From Talinum fruticosum (taxonomy: Eukaryota > Streptophyta > Magnoliopsida > Caryophyllales > Talinaceae), in NCBI GenBank assembly GCA_021018815.1, contig JAITYX010000003.1, positions 10,878,501-10,942,500 on the forward strand: DNA of 64,000 bases, in the 5' to 3' direction. The notes below the pieces were generated by a model, which ran no database searches, had not been told where the DNA came from, and saw only the letters and a program-made list of their open reading frames with translations. A program made the position numbers and the translations under genes. Shown piece by piece: positions 11,119 to 23,165 of this stretch. How positions within the stretch are numbered: the stretch's first letter is position 1; each line of letters opens with the position of its first letter.

Positions 11119-14100
11119 TCCATCATGCCGCACAAATCATGACCTAATTGGTAAGTTCTCAACCTTCTCCTTGTAACTTGAGTTTCTTGCGTGGAAATTT
11201 TTAATCTTCATCTTTTGGCCGCTCACTCTGTGGATATCCATATCCCGAGTCTCGATGTGGATGTTACTCTTCCCGGGTACCTCCTCGTTTTGTAAGAATT
11301 CTTGAAATCCCGTAAGAGGATTGTGTTTGGCATCCCTTCTCTAGGAATTGGTGAGGGGTAAGTGTTATATGTTCTTCTTCTTTTAGTTGCATGCTGAAAA
11401 TATTTTTCTTGCTGATATCATCGAATAAACTTTGTAGTACAACCTGGGAGCAATCTAGAGTTATTCCATTGGATTTCAATCTGCTCTCCAGGCGATCTAA
11501 AACCCCTAATTGAGCGATCTTTTCCTACTTTCTGGGTAAGTTCTTGACTAGTAGTGTGCTAATTTCGTTGAGCTTTTAGTGATGTGTTAATCGCACCTCC
11601 GATCTTGTAGAGGCGCCGATCTAGAGCATCTCCCTTTGGTAGTCTTCCAGGTGTACCCGAGACACAATCTCATGCTCCCGATCAACAAACACCTTCTAGT
11701 AGTAATGCTAAACAAGGTTCTTCATGACATTCATCGCGGTGTGCGCATCATTGGAGTGCTTCCGAGGCAGTGGCCTAACACTTTTGGGCTTAGCGCTTCG
11801 ATATGGGACCTAGCTATTCTGGGAGAGCTTAAACATCACACCCTTGCAGGCCTTTGACCATCATAGGAACCCACTTTATTTCCCACGGTCTTCTTATAGC
11901 GGTCCGACACATGAAGTTTCTCAATCTTGGGACCAAGGAGGCAACTCTTATCAAGGCAATGAAGGTGGTTAGTTCTCTACGTCTGTCTTAGATGACTTCG
12001 AGAATTACATTTTCGATGACAACTCCAATGGTGATGCTTAGAAGACACCTTTCCGGTTCCGTCGCTTACTAATTGATGAGTCCCTTATAGGGTGTTTGTT
12101 TATTAATGTAATATTTGGTTTGTAATTAAGACTCTTATGCAATGGGATGAGATGTGGGCTCGGTTCTAAAATGCGTTCTTTTATTCAATATGATGCACAA
12201 AACTTAGAAAAACATACAAAGACAAATTTTAAAAAATTACACTACCCCCGTTCCCCTAAAAGAAAATAATAAAAAGAAAAAATAGAAAATCTCAAGTGTA
12301 TGGTCCAAAGTAAGAACACGATGTGCCATGGGTCAGGGCAGGAGATAAAATGGTCCGAGGATTGCTCGGGCCGAAGAAAATCATGAAATGAGCGCCCGCC
12401 ATTTGCAAATCCTAGTGTAGTTGTGATTGCTTGGTGATTGAGTTGCAGTAGGACTCGAGTACTCCGTAAAAACTCCTCTAAATAGGATTCACTTGTGGTG
12501 CTAAAGAAACACAAATGTAAAAGCCTTCGGTGAACCAAACTAAAAGCATACCATATCCTCTTTTCCCATTCAAAAGTAAAACCATGAACTTCATGACCGA
12601 GTTAACACGGTGGATGCATGAGATGAGTAACATGGATGGATTGGGGCTAACTAATTATGGGCTGAATGTCCTATTCAACGATTCGCCAGTAAAGGTCTAT
12701 TGGACCTTCTTAAGGGCTGTTGTAGCCTCATCGGGATCCACATCACCACGTCTTTAGGTTTGGTGATAAGGAACTGTGTCCCCGCGTGAAGAATTCAATG
12801 CCATATTAGGCAGCTTTAGGCGAACAAAACCAATTGTACCCAAATTCTCGGAAAATCGCACGAGAAATATAAATACCTGCTGAAACTAAGCAATAAGAAT
12901 TTAGGGTGGATTTTTATTAGGAACCGGAAAGTTTGACCAATCCGATGAATCATTATCGAAATTTGTTCGCCTATGCCGAATCCATTACCATCCCGAGGCG
13001 GCGAGCTATAAACACCTGTATGATAGGTGCATTCCTACTAGTAGGAGGACACGAGGATTTGGCACCAGCTGACCTTATTAAGTTTATCGAAACAGTTAGA
13101 GGATTATTGTTTGCTAACTCCTTCAATAATAGCTGAAACAATCATCGGTTTAGACTGGGTTGAAGCAAATGCCGAGCGGAACTTCAGCGGGAGCCCCTGT
13201 TATGCGAGGTAAGCACAAAACGACAAACGAAGATAAACAACGTGAACCGATCGGCAGCGCCGGCTATAAGGTGGTTGTCCAGGCATCGCCAAGGCCGAGA
13301 CGCCTCGGTTCATGCTTAAAGATTCTAACTTTCGTTTACGTGTAACTGTCGCTGTTTTTTTATTTTCGATTTTGCTCTCGTTGGGACTAAATGATTGGAC
13401 CTTAATCGTGCGGGACAAGTAATATTTGATTTTGCATATCCGATGTGTAGATCTCGGTTAATGGAACATCTAAAACTTATTCGAGCTCCCTAAAAGTGGA
13501 TACATAATTAGCGACTCACTTCGCCAGTGAAGCGAAAACCGATGGTAGCTTATCACCCGACTTCTTGGTGGGAGGAAAACCTTAAAAATCAAAGTAGTGA
13601 TCTTCTTTGGTATGTTAGACACTAGAAGGTGTCACAGTTCAGGACACATACCTCGCAGCCTCCTGCTCATACTTTTATTAGGCATGGAAAACAACACGTA
13701 TTATTTCCCTAGCTATATGTTGCGGTAGATGGGGAGAGAGCAAGTAATACCCCTATGGGATTGTATCCGGCCGTCTACCTTTGATTTGTTCAATGGGCAT
13801 GGTAGCTCTAAACGGACAAGGTCATGGCCCGAATAATGGAGGTGTCTGCGAAACTGCTGACACCTACAGTCTTGTTGACACTCGAAGGTATACCCAACAT
13901 TGTTGTTTCTCCCTATTATCTAGAGTAGATAATAGAAGTAGATCCCGAACGGCGGAAGGCACTAGGACCCAGAGAGATGGATCCTGAAGAAACTATCCTC
14001 TGCATCGCCCCTCTTCAAATTCGCGAAATAAACCCCTGGATGGGTGAACGTGCTCGTCGAAGAGAAACAGAAGGAAAAGAAGCTAAAGAAAGGATTGCCC

Positions 14101-14186
14101 ACCAAATCAAAGAGCTGAAGGAATGCACCCGAGATGAAGAAGCCGAGTCTAGCGATCCTACGGGAAAGAAAGTAAACATAGACTAG

Positions 14187-14639
14187 GGCTCGGACAATTA
14201 GGATAGAAGTTAGGGTAGAATAAAAGAAAGGGAGGTTTTAGTTTTGTCTCTTTAGAACAATGTTATTAGTACTTTACAAATAATATGCTTGCAATTATTT
14301 CCCTTTTATTAGTTGTGTATTCAGGTAATTAGTAGGCTTACCTTTTATTAAATAAAAGTAAGTATTATGCTAAAATTTTATATTTTTATCACCGACTTAG
14401 AGGAAAAAACAAAAATGGATAAATTGGACCACCTAATTGGACCGCCCTTAAAATAAATAAAAGACATTGATGGACCGCCTAATTGGGCCATCCATTAAAT
14501 AAATAAGGGAACCAAAATACTAGAATTAAAAGGGAAAAGAGTGGCCCGGCCAGCCCATCATTGTCTAGGTGGTGGTCGGCGCCGACATTGGCCTAACCTG
14601 GTTGGGCTGGGCTCGAGCTCCTCTCTAAGGGCATGCTAG
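14187..14639. other. G2 spacer between antisense ORF and integrase
   Basis: Noncoding, AT-rich left half and GC-rich right half, with an imperfect direct repeat (GGACCACCTAATTGGACCGCCC / GGACCGCCTAATTGGGCCATCC) near 14434-14500. No ORF or known element was seen. It probably holds the overlapping 3' ends of the two convergent gene units. Confidence 0.5.
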
Positions 14640-15880
14640 ACGTAGTACTTCTTCAACTCGATCTAAATTGGTGTACTTGGAAAATCTCATCTCCATCCAA
14701 ATCAGTTAACTTAACCGCTCTGCCGAGTAAGATCTAACTAAGTATAAACGGGCCTTACCAATTGGGCTTAAATTTCCCTCGCGGGTCTTGAATTGGTGCT
14801 CTTATCTCCTTAAGGACCAAATCCCCAATTTGCAAATTTCGAGGCTTAACCTTTTTGTTAAATTCCTTGAATATACGAGCTTCATATATTTGAACATTAT
14901 CCAAGGCGTTGAGATACCTCTCATCCAATAATACTAACTCCTCATAACGTGCTTTGGCCCATTCCGCCTCCGGAATTTAGCCCTTAGTAATTATCCTTAA
15001 TGAGGGAATGGTGATGTTAATTGGAAGGATTGCTTATACGATATAAACTAGAGAGTAAGGCGTTTGTCCCATAAAGGCCCTAATAGAAGTTTTATAACCC
15101 CACAAAGGAAAAGGCAATTTGTCACGCCAATCCTTATAGGTAATCGACATTTTCTCCACTATCTTCCGAATATTCTTATTAGTGGCCTCAACTCGCTCCT
15201 TTGGTCCGAGGGCGATACGGGGAAGACTTGTGATGTTAGATTTTGTACTTCTCCAACAAATCTGCTACTTTATTCTTAAAATGGCTACCATGATCGCTTA
15301 TTAACTCGTGGGGCACCCCATAACGACAAATGATATTTTGGGTAATAAACTTGGCTACCTGTTTTGACATCAAAGTTGCTTAGGAAGATGTCTCTACCCA
15401 TTAAGTGAAGTAATCGATTACTACTAGCACAAATTCATGACCACTCGTTCCTTTAGGAGTCACCTTGCTAATAATGTTTATACCCTAAACTGAAAATGGC
15501 CATAGGGAAGCTAATGATGTAAGAAATGAGGGTGGTTGGTGTTGTAAATTTGCATACACCGACATTTATAGCATCTTTTAACAAAATTGTGACAGTCTCA
15601 ATGTCATGGTTGACCAGTAATAACCTAGCCTTTGAACCTTATGGACCAACATCCTACCTTTCATATGAGGTCCGCACTCCCCACCATGAATTTCCTCCAT
15701 GATGCACTTTGCTTCATATTGATTGACACAAAGTAAGTTAATCCTAAAATTGGTCTTCTTGAACAATTGCCCTTGATCGATGAAGAATTGGGCGACCAAC
15801 ATCCCGATGGCTCATTGGGCTTTAGGTGTGGAGTCCAAGGGATACTCTTGCTTATCCAAATACCGATAAATATCATGATA
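14640..15880 (-). pseudogene. Gypsy integrase (G2)
   Basis: Minus-strand coding remnant of integrase. The zinc-binding N-terminus is near 15730-15600 (EIHGGECGPHMKGRML and a following HKV..GYYW). The catalytic core has a D-x-F-T-K-W-V-E stretch near 15425, the second acidic motif in CRYGVPHELISDHGSHF near 15340-15290, and a degraded Y-R-P-x-T-K-E...E motif near 15200. The C-terminal part matches gypsy (DERYLNALDNVQ near 14920; D-L-V-L-K-E-I-R-A-P near 14830; G-K-F-K-P-N-W near 14770). Integrase would insert element cDNA into chromosomes. Several stops and frame changes are present. Confidence 0.8.
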
Positions 15881-16870
15881 CCAACTGGTATAGTCGGTAT
15901 TAGACACGTCTAATTTCCTCCATCACTCAATGTGAACGGGCATTGAATGAATGCGAGTACGATATTAATCATGGATGTTGACTTAGCTAGTACATCCGCG
16001 AATTGATTATCATCCTTAGGACGATAAGTGATAGAGATGCTCTTAAAGTGTTTAGATAATTTTGACAGTATGCTTGGTAGGGAGCTAAGGCTTCACTACG
16101 TACCATTCACTTTTGTGAAATCTGGTTGATGATCAAACTGGAGTCACCGAAAACCCCGATATTCTTAACCCCAATCTTTGTAGCGACTTCAAGTAGTGTG
16201 ATTCAAGCTTCGTATTCTGTAACGTTATTCGTGACTTTGAAGTCTAATTTGACTGAAATGGGAGTATGTGTTCCCTCCGGTGAGACTAAAAATGCCCACC
16301 TCTACTTGCAAAACGTCTTCATCTCGAAAGTCAAGGTGTTCGGGTTGTGATTCGAGCACAGTCGGATCAGCTAAGAATTATGACACTATCCTTCCTTTGA
16401 TCGCTTTTAGGAGACGAATTTAAGTTTGAATTCCGATAGCATAACGATCAATTGCGCTATCTTACTGCTGGTAGTCGATTGCTAAAGTATGTACTTAATA
16501 GGATCTATAGGTGCCACTACATGTACCGTGTGGGCTAACATGTAGTGTCCGAGCTTCTTGGTAGCCCGGACTAATGCCAATTATGTCTTCTTTAATGTCG
16601 TGTATCTAGTCTCATAATCCAGGAACTTTTTACTTAGATAGTACATCGCGTGTTTTTCTTTCCCGTCTCATTGAGCTAGCATGGCTCCTATAGCCGTCTC
16701 CGTCGTGGTGAGATACGTAGTAAAGGTTTCCCTGGTTGGGGTGGAATTAACAAGTGGAGGATTAGCCAAGTATCCCTTAACCTTCTCGAATGCTTGTTGG
16801 CACTCGGCATTCCAAATGGGCTCACATCCTTTCGTTAATTTCTTGAAAATAGGTTTACATACCATAGTCG
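15881..16870 (-). pseudogene. Gypsy RNase H region (G2)
   Basis: Minus strand between RT and integrase. The fragment at 16865-16668 reads MVCKPIFKKLTKGCEPIWN then E-C-Q-Q-A-F-E-K-V-K and A-I-G-A-M-L-A-Q, the usual connection/RNase H entry of gypsy pol. Downstream, down to about 15900, an archaeal-type second RNase H typical of Tat elements is suggested by fragments such as D-V-L-A-K-S-T-S. The enzyme degrades the RNA of RNA/DNA hybrids. It is interrupted many times. Confidence 0.65.
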
Positions 16871-17800
16871 GCTTTGATATGAAATGACCGATGTACTCGT
16901 AAACGTCCTAGGAAACCCCTTATCTCTTTTTCCGTACTTGGTGGAGGGATCTCCTGAATGGCTTTGATCTTCGATGGATCAACCTCAATTCCTCTAAGAC
17001 TCGACAACATAGCCTAGCAGCTTACCCGAGGTTACTCCAAAGGCACACTTTTGAGGATGAAGGCACATGTTGTACTTCGTAAGTCTATAGAAGAACTTTC
17101 TCAAGCTCGGGTAGGTGCCCCGCCTATCTTTGGATTTTATGATCATATCATCTACATAAACTTTGGCTTCTTTATGGATTATATCATGCAATAGAGCTGT
17201 TTCTGTCCTCTCGATACGTTGCACCAGTATTCTTGAACCCAAATGGCATTACCACACAACAATACATCTCTCATTGAGTGATGAAGGTCGTCTTCTCCAA
17301 ATCTTCTTCAACCATCTCCACCTGATTATAGCCAGCATAACCATACATGAACGAGAACAAAGCATGACCCACTCGTATTATCTATAAGGAGATCAATATG
17401 AGGCAATGGGAAATCTTCTTTAGGACTGGCCTTGTTTAAATCCTCGAAGTTGACACACATACAAACCCCGCCATCTTTCTTCGAGACCGTAACTATATTT
17501 GCTACCCACGGAGGATAGTGAACTACCTTAATGAACCTAGCCTCCAACTATTTCTAAACCTCTTCCTTAATCTTCAAAACCCATTCTGGTTTCATCCTTC
17601 TCAACTTCGCTTAATCGGCTTAGCATCTTCGTAATGCAGGATTTTGTGCTCAACTATACTTAGATCTATACCCGACATGTCTTTGTAGGATAATGCAAAG
17701 TCATCAATAAATTCTATAAGGAGCGAAGTGAATTGTTTATGCTCTTCCGGATCTAAAGTTTTCCCAATCTTAACTTCTTGGGGTTGATCAACTCGACCCC
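16871..17800 (-). pseudogene. Gypsy reverse transcriptase (G2)
   Basis: RT palm and fingers on the minus strand. From the start: a segment ending Y-K-D-M-S-G-I-D-L near 17670, then V-H-Y-P-P-W-V-A-N-I-V and K-K-D-G-G (17520-17470), then VNFEDLNKASPKEDFPLPHI (17460-17400). The catalytic box V-Y-V-D-D-M-I-I-K-S lies at 17165-17130, and C-A-F-G-V-T-S-G-K-L-L-G-Y at 17050-17010. Frame changes separate the pieces. It copies element RNA into DNA in the particle. Confidence 0.85.
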
Positions 17801-18299
17801 AGATTAATTGTTATTGTTTCCTCTACTATTGGTGAATGATTTTCATGATCTTCCATAGCTTTTATTAATTCTTTAGGAATTTCTTGTTCATCATTAGAGG
17901 CAAAACAATTAAGAGTAAGAGGTGGCAAGCAGTAGCTGAAAAGGTTCACTTTATTGAATGAAGCAATGAGTACATCGGACTTGGGAACAAAATTAGAAAT
18001 GATAGAACTAGGAAAATAACTAGAGACAACGAAGGGGAAATACAAACCCTAACACTAGACTCGAGAAGAGGATGCGCTCCTAGTCTAACACTAAATTCCT
18101 GGCCCTCCTTAGTGTCAATCCAAGTAACTTGCTTGCAACCTTCAATATCAACATCGGTGATGAACCTGGATGGATCGAACTGTGGGTGCGACATAGCTCA
18201 TGACGATGCACGGACCGAGTTTCCTTCTAGATTACCCTCTTGTCCGAACGTAAGACCGAAAAGGTTATTTCCGGTGAGATTAGTCCGATCGATGTGGAT
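17801..18299 (-). pseudogene. G2 linker upstream of RT, left half
   Basis: Open minus-strand stretches (MSHPQFDPSRFITDVDIEG... then D-T-K-E-G-Q-E-F-S-V-R-L-G-A) belong to the protease-RT linker of the gypsy polyprotein. The sequence resumes at 29079 on the other side of copia A, so the two halves form one interrupted gene. Protease itself was not recognised. Confidence 0.6.
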
Positions 18300-19839
18300 C
18301 GAAGGTTTGCTCGGGAGAGTCTCGAGTCACCCTAGAGGGGGTGAATAGGGTGATGGAAAAATCTTTGCGAAAACACACACTTTTGTGCGTAAAAGTGACC
18401 AAGACAGAATCCGAGTCTAAACACGGGGTCGAAAAGATTGGACTCGTAAAGCAATGAATCGAAGAAGCAGGAGCACTAATGCCGTCTCGAGTCTAGAATG
18501 AACTTAGAAAGAGAACACATAAATATTTACGTGGAAACCCTCCCGGGGCAGAAAACCACGGCCCGTGTCAATCCAGACACGAAGTCAAATCCACTATTTT
18601 GAGTCCACAAAATACCGTGAACTTGACGTAACCCGAGTTGCTCGCTTAGACAACTCTATACGTATTTTCCTAGACTCGAAGTTACCTTATCTCGATCTAG
18701 TACTTCCTAGCTGAGATAACCCTTACAGCTAGGGACAACTAAGCCGAGTTAACCTTTACAGCTTAGTCAAGGGACCTTACAAAGAATGTAAGAAGTGTTT
18801 GTAACGAAGTACAAGACCTTACAACTCGTAAAGTAATGAATTACAGAGTGGGAGTTGTAAGTTGAAGATTGAGAGTAAAAATACAATAACTTTGAACAAG
18901 TAAGTGTATAGACAATATGTTCTCGCAACCTTCAAGTCTTGTGAAGTGGCTTCTTCTTATAGATAAGACCAGGCAGAGTAGCCGTTATTTCCATCTGCCG
19001 ACCGAGAGTCCTCTCGTGACCGTTGAGAAAGGCTTTCTAAGTCACTCGTAAAGTATCCGTTGAAATATGAACGTTGGACAACGGTTTAACTCTCTTGGAA
19101 GTCCCAAAACCATCGGTTGTGTCTTGAAAACCGAGGTGAAAACCACCGTTAGGCTTGGCGTTCCAGCTTTTCCGGATATCGAAGCGCATGCCTTCGACAC
19201 AATCTTCCGAGACTAAAGCAGGGAAGGTGAAAAGCCATATCTCGCCGGTGATTTGACGTTCGAGCTCGGCTACTTTTGTAGTTTTGAAAAGATATCCTCG
19301 ATTGAATAACCTACAAAAGTAAAACAACTTTGGTTCTCAAAGTATAAAATACTTTGGTCCAAGGTTAGACACAGTATAACAAAATAATCTTGAGAAATTA
19401 CGCAATTGATTATCTCGAGTCGAAAGGAAATGGAATATTCTCGAGTCTAATATCCATGATACTCGAATTCCATATGACTTAGTCTTAAGAAAAGAAACAC
19501 GTTCTACAAAGAAATATCAAAGTGAGAAAGAACTTGATATAGACTAAGCATGAAATGAACTATGAATGCCGACTATGCAAACGATAGAGTAAATAATCAC
19601 AAGTCGATTCTCGAGTGAGAAAGGACTCGTAATAAAGAACAACTTTTCCGAGTCGCTAACCAAAAACGATTAAAGAGATATGTGAAGGCCGAATCGCATA
19701 GGAAGGATACTATTTAATTCAAGTATGTTTCTAAGACACAGAGAATGCCTTGGAATCAAAACTCTATATGAATGACATCGTTATACCCGATTCCTTTTGC
19801 ATGACTCGTAAAGATATAGAGCAGTTGTCCGAGTCTTCA
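18300..19839 (-). repeat. 3' LTR of copia A
   Basis: Minus-strand LTR from TGAAGACTCGG (19839) to ...GCAAACCTTC(G) (18300; terminal base altered). The polypurine tract AAAAGGGGAGAT lies just upstream at 19851-19840. A TATA-like CTATAAGAAGAAGCC is near 18961. Confidence 0.88.
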
Positions 19840-20259
19840 ATCTCCCCTTTTGATGAAAGGCATTCCAAACTTAAACAGTAAACTTTGTTAGAAGAAAATA
19901 GATTGATTCTGAGTAGTTTGATAAAAAGATAAGGCATATTGAATAGATCGAGTGATATACAATATATCGAGCAAGATAAAGTATGCTTTAACTCATTAAC
20001 TCGTAAAAGAAAGAACTCGTAAATAATGAAATGCATTAATCCATTAAAATTTACAAGGGCAGTAAAAACTCCCCTAAACAAGACAACCAGCTTCGACTAC
20101 ATTTTCTCCCCTTGCCTTTCAAAGAAAAACAAGAACCAAAAAGAAAGGAGAAAAGAACAAGTAATACACATAAGTTGTCCGGACAAAAAGAAAATTTTGA
20201 AGCGTAAATTCCGGAGACACCGAGGAATCGTGACTCAAGTGCATGGCTCCAACTAGGAA
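19840..20259 (-). other. A 3' noncoding region and polypurine tract
   Basis: An AT-rich stretch between the env-like ORF and the 3' LTR. It ends in AAAAGGGGAGAT, the plus-strand primer also seen in F (46837-46848). No ORF is supported. A similar region occurs in F at 46162-46848 (shared GGCAAGGGGAGAA-type segment and TTTAGGGGAGTTTTT). Confidence 0.65.
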
Positions 20260-21842
20260 GGTGGGGATTTCGAGTAGAGGCGGAGGTGCGCCGGCGCTGA
20301 TAAGACCTTGACGATGTGCTTGAGCGCGGCGAAGGGAGAACCGGAATAGTTCGCAGGGGCTCGCCTCGAGGGGCCGACCCGGAGATAGTGGATCGAGAGG
20401 TTCTTCCCTTGGGACCTCAGGGGCCGGAGGGGCTGCTCCGGCCGACTCGCCGGAGGAGCGAGATCTTTCGACCCACTCGCATCGCCGTCCGAGCCGAGTA
20501 CAAGCAATTTGAGCTTGGGGAGCAGCTGCCACGGCCTCTTCTTCCCTTTGCCCGAAGGGCCTCGCTCACCGCAGGTTCCTCGCCGTCCTCCGCCGCATCC
20601 GTAGCTTCTTCCTCTCGCTTCCTCGGCTTCCTCGCTCTCCGAGGAGGTCGGCCTGGGCTCGAAGACGCCTCGAATGGGTCTCGAGTCATCCGGGTCCCGA
20701 GCCGCCTTGGACCGTCTCTCTCTCGAGGAGCTCAGCCAGCTCCTTCGCTCCTTAACCAGCTCTCTCATCTCAAGAACGAGAGACTCGTCGCTCTCGGATT
20801 TGGGACTCGACTCAGTCTTTTGGTTGATGGTCGACCCCGAAGAACAGTACTTGAAACCCCGAGCATGTCTCCGAAATCGGAGGACACAGAGGTGATCTTG
20901 TCCATGAAGACAGGAGACAAGAGGGCAGAGAGAGTTTTGGAAGCACCGGAGGTGGAGGCACCACCAGGTGAAGAGGGAAGAGAAAGAGGGGTGGATTTCC
21001 GAGTCCGAGGTGGAGAAGGAGGCCTCAACTCCGAAGTTGTGAACCCGCACACCGTGGTTAGTTTCCTGGTATCCGTACTCCGGAGTTCCTTCTGCCGACC
21101 ACAATGGCCGCCTGCACACCGCGTTAGGGTCGAGGGAAGAGGAACTTGGAATTGTTTGAATACAAGGGTGAGAAGAGCACCGAAAGGAAGGGAGGTGTTC
21201 TTCTTGCTCTGGAGTTGAGCCGGCACAGCGGCCATTTGCTCAATGATGGAGGTGAAGAGGTCGACTTCGTATCCCTCCGAGATATCGAAGAGGGCTTTGA
21301 GGTGCTTGGAGTTGGGGTTCTCCTTGCTAGAATGCCGTGAGAAGAAGGTTCTCATCGCCAGGAAACACGTAAGTCCGGCTTCTGACTTCAACCGAGTCAC
21401 GTAAAAGTTCTTTCCGGACCCGGGGAATTCTTTAGCGTACTTTTCAAAGAAGTCGTCGGCGACTTCGATGAAGGGGATAGGGTTGCTGTTCAAGAAGAGA
21501 GAAGAGACTTTGAACAGACGGTGAAGGAGGGAGGTGTTGATATCGAACAGTAATGTTCCGAACCCGAGAGGTTAGAACATTTTCGGAGTGAGTGAGATGA
21601 GTATAAAACTCGAAACAAGTTCAGGATAGATGAACTCGCCGAAGCACAAGAAAGGGTAGACTCCGGTGGTTTGGATATTGGACAACCAGGAGAATTTGGT
21701 TGTTGGGAAGAACTTGTCGTCCAACAGCAAGATGCTCGGGTGACAACGGGTTTAGAAGGGGTTGAGCTTTCGGCTTGTTGGTGCGAGGCTTCTTAGAGGA
21801 TGAAGAAACCCGAAAGTCGGGATGGTTTCCTCTTTTAGGCAT
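20260..21842 (-). pseudogene. Env-position extra ORF of copia A
   Basis: ORF between RNase H and the 3' LTR, where Sireviruses carry an env-like gene. It starts MPKRGNHPDFRVSSSSKKPR (21842). A middle part (21493-21300) has A-D-D-F-F-E-K-Y-A-K-E-F and D-I-S-E-G-Y-E-V-D-L-F-T-S-I-I-E-Q. A proline/serine-rich part follows, and the C-terminal part is very GC-rich and charged (E-M-R-E-L-V-K-E-R near 20780, then acidic/basic runs). The same order is seen in E (58384-59815) and in the tail of F (45748-46161). I see no clear signal peptide or membrane span, so a true envelope role is doubtful; plant env-like proteins of this type have unknown function. Frameshifts occur near 21600 and 20760. Confidence 0.7.
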
Positions 21843-22483
21843 GGTGAGAGATGAAAATATGAAACTTTTCGAGAGAAAAAGAAAGAGAAGGAGGTGTAGA
21901 AGAGAAGAAAACGAAAATGGTAGAAGAAAGAGAGATGAGCAGTTGAAAACTTACGAGGAGAGAGAGAGCTTCTTCGACGTCTCGCGGACGATCGTGGAAC
22001 ACTATTCACGTAGTATGCTTCCGCGAGAGGGTTTCGTTTGAGAGGGAAGGAGTTTTAGAATACCGAGATGAAGACGGATAGTCATTATTTATAGTGAGTA
22101 CGCGCGCCCGTTCACTATCCGTTAAGTAACTCCGTTCCGACTCAGCCTCGTCCATCGATAATTAATGCCCGTGTGACGGTTCTACTTCAACGATTGAGAT
22201 ATCGGTGGTTTAAAATCTGCGGTTAAGATCCGATCGCAGCGCTCGAGATAGAGAGAGAGAAAACGGGTTTGAAATTATAATCGAAACTCTCCACTGTTCT
22301 AGAGATAGCTTCAGAAAATTTGATGTCCAAATTTCTCTTACGTCCGAGTTTGACTCGTAAAAGTTTCGAGTGACTCGAAACACGTAAATAACTATCAGCC
22401 CAGCATCACGTGATCAACCGAACCGATGGTTATTAACAATGAAAGCACAAGGCACGTAAATATTCACGAATCATAACACAAAA
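21843..22483 (-). promoter_or_regulatory. Leader of A env-like ORF with TATA box
   Basis: The noncoding gap after RNase H. On the minus strand TATAAATA at 22093-22086 lies 244 bases before the ATG at 21842, followed by a purine/pyrimidine-biased leader. Copia E has the same arrangement (54761-54768). The spacing and conservation suggest an internal promoter for the env-like ORF. Confidence 0.5.
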
Positions 22484-23165
22484 CTAAGCATTTAACATAC
22501 CAAGCTCATTCCGAATAAAATGTAATTGATCTTCACCAAGAGGCTTAGTAAAGATATCAGCTAATTGAAGATTAGTAGGAATGAACTCAAGTGTAATATC
22601 ACCCTTTTCCGAGTGATCGCGTAAGAAGTGATACCCGACTTCAATATGCTTTGTTTTTGAGTGCCTGGACAGATTCTTAGTGATACCGATTGCGCTTTGA
22701 TTATCACACTTGATTGGGACTGAGTTGAGAGATAGTCCAAGGTCCTTCAAGTGTTGTTTTATCCAGAGAATCTGAGCGCAACAAGCTCCAATGCGCAATA
22801 TATTCAGCTTCCGCAGCTTGATAGAGCTACTGAGTTTTGCTTCTTTGAGTGCCAGGATACTAGGGATTGACCCGTAAATTGGCAAGCTCCGGATGTGCTC
22901 TTTCGATCAACTTTGTATCCCGCATAGTCTCGCGTCCGAGTACCCGGCCGAGTCGGCTTCGAGTCTCTGGAGTACCATAGTCCTAGATTCCGAGTGCCCG
23001 CAAGATATCTCGAATATTCTCTTCACCGCAGTGAGATGTGATTCTTTTGGATTAGCTTGAAATCGTGCACATAAGCAAACACCGAACATTATATCTCGGT
23101 CCGCTTGAAGTAAGATATAGCAGTGATCCAATCATACCCCGATCGAGTTTCGATCTACCGCTTTA
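22484..23165 (-). pseudogene. Copia RNase H (A)
   Basis: C-terminal domain of pol. Visible pieces are M-F-G-V-C-L-C-A-R-F-Q-A-N-P-K (23075-23030), H-L-T-A-V-K-R-I-F, then W-I-K-Q-H-L-K-D-L-G-L (22765-22733), K-C-D-N-Q-S-A-I and H-F-L-R-D-H, ending with A-D-I-F-T-K-P-L and E-L-G-M-L-N-A, with the stop at 22484. The end motif is the usual copia pol terminus. Frame changes near 22900 and 22990 break it. Confidence 0.85.

Larger units (their letters stand above)
9138..14186 (+). pseudogene. Antisense extra ORF of G2 (Tat ORF1-like, DUF7745-like)
   Basis: A coding region on the + strand, opposite to G2 pol and between pol and the 3' LTR. It begins at ATG 9138 (MSKRRAHPAGRTRLQKL..., Arg/Lys-rich), is split by copia H (9386-11118), and is readable again at 12584-13190. 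That stretch includes D-P-H-H-H-V-F-R-F-G-D-K-E-L-C-P near 12735-12782, E-E-F-N-A-I-L-G (12787-12810) and F-L-L-V-G-G-H-E-D-L (13033-13062). It ends with a charged tail at 13977-14186 (H-Q-I-K-E-L-K-E-C). This order resembles the extra ORF of Tat/Ogre elements, which has no proven function. I cannot identify 11119-12530, and the exon/frame structure is uncertain. Multiple stops make it a pseudogene. Confidence 0.55.

Noticed and set aside
19037..19327. ORFs repeated at 19037 and 28190 (MFYFCRLFNRGYLF...) and at 47433
   Set aside because: They are paired because they lie in LTR copies of the same copia family; not genes.
20316..21218. 300-codon + strand ORF, the longest open frame in the window
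   Set aside because: It is antisense to the GC-rich env-position ORF of copia A, which has counterparts in E and F; no family features on the + strand.
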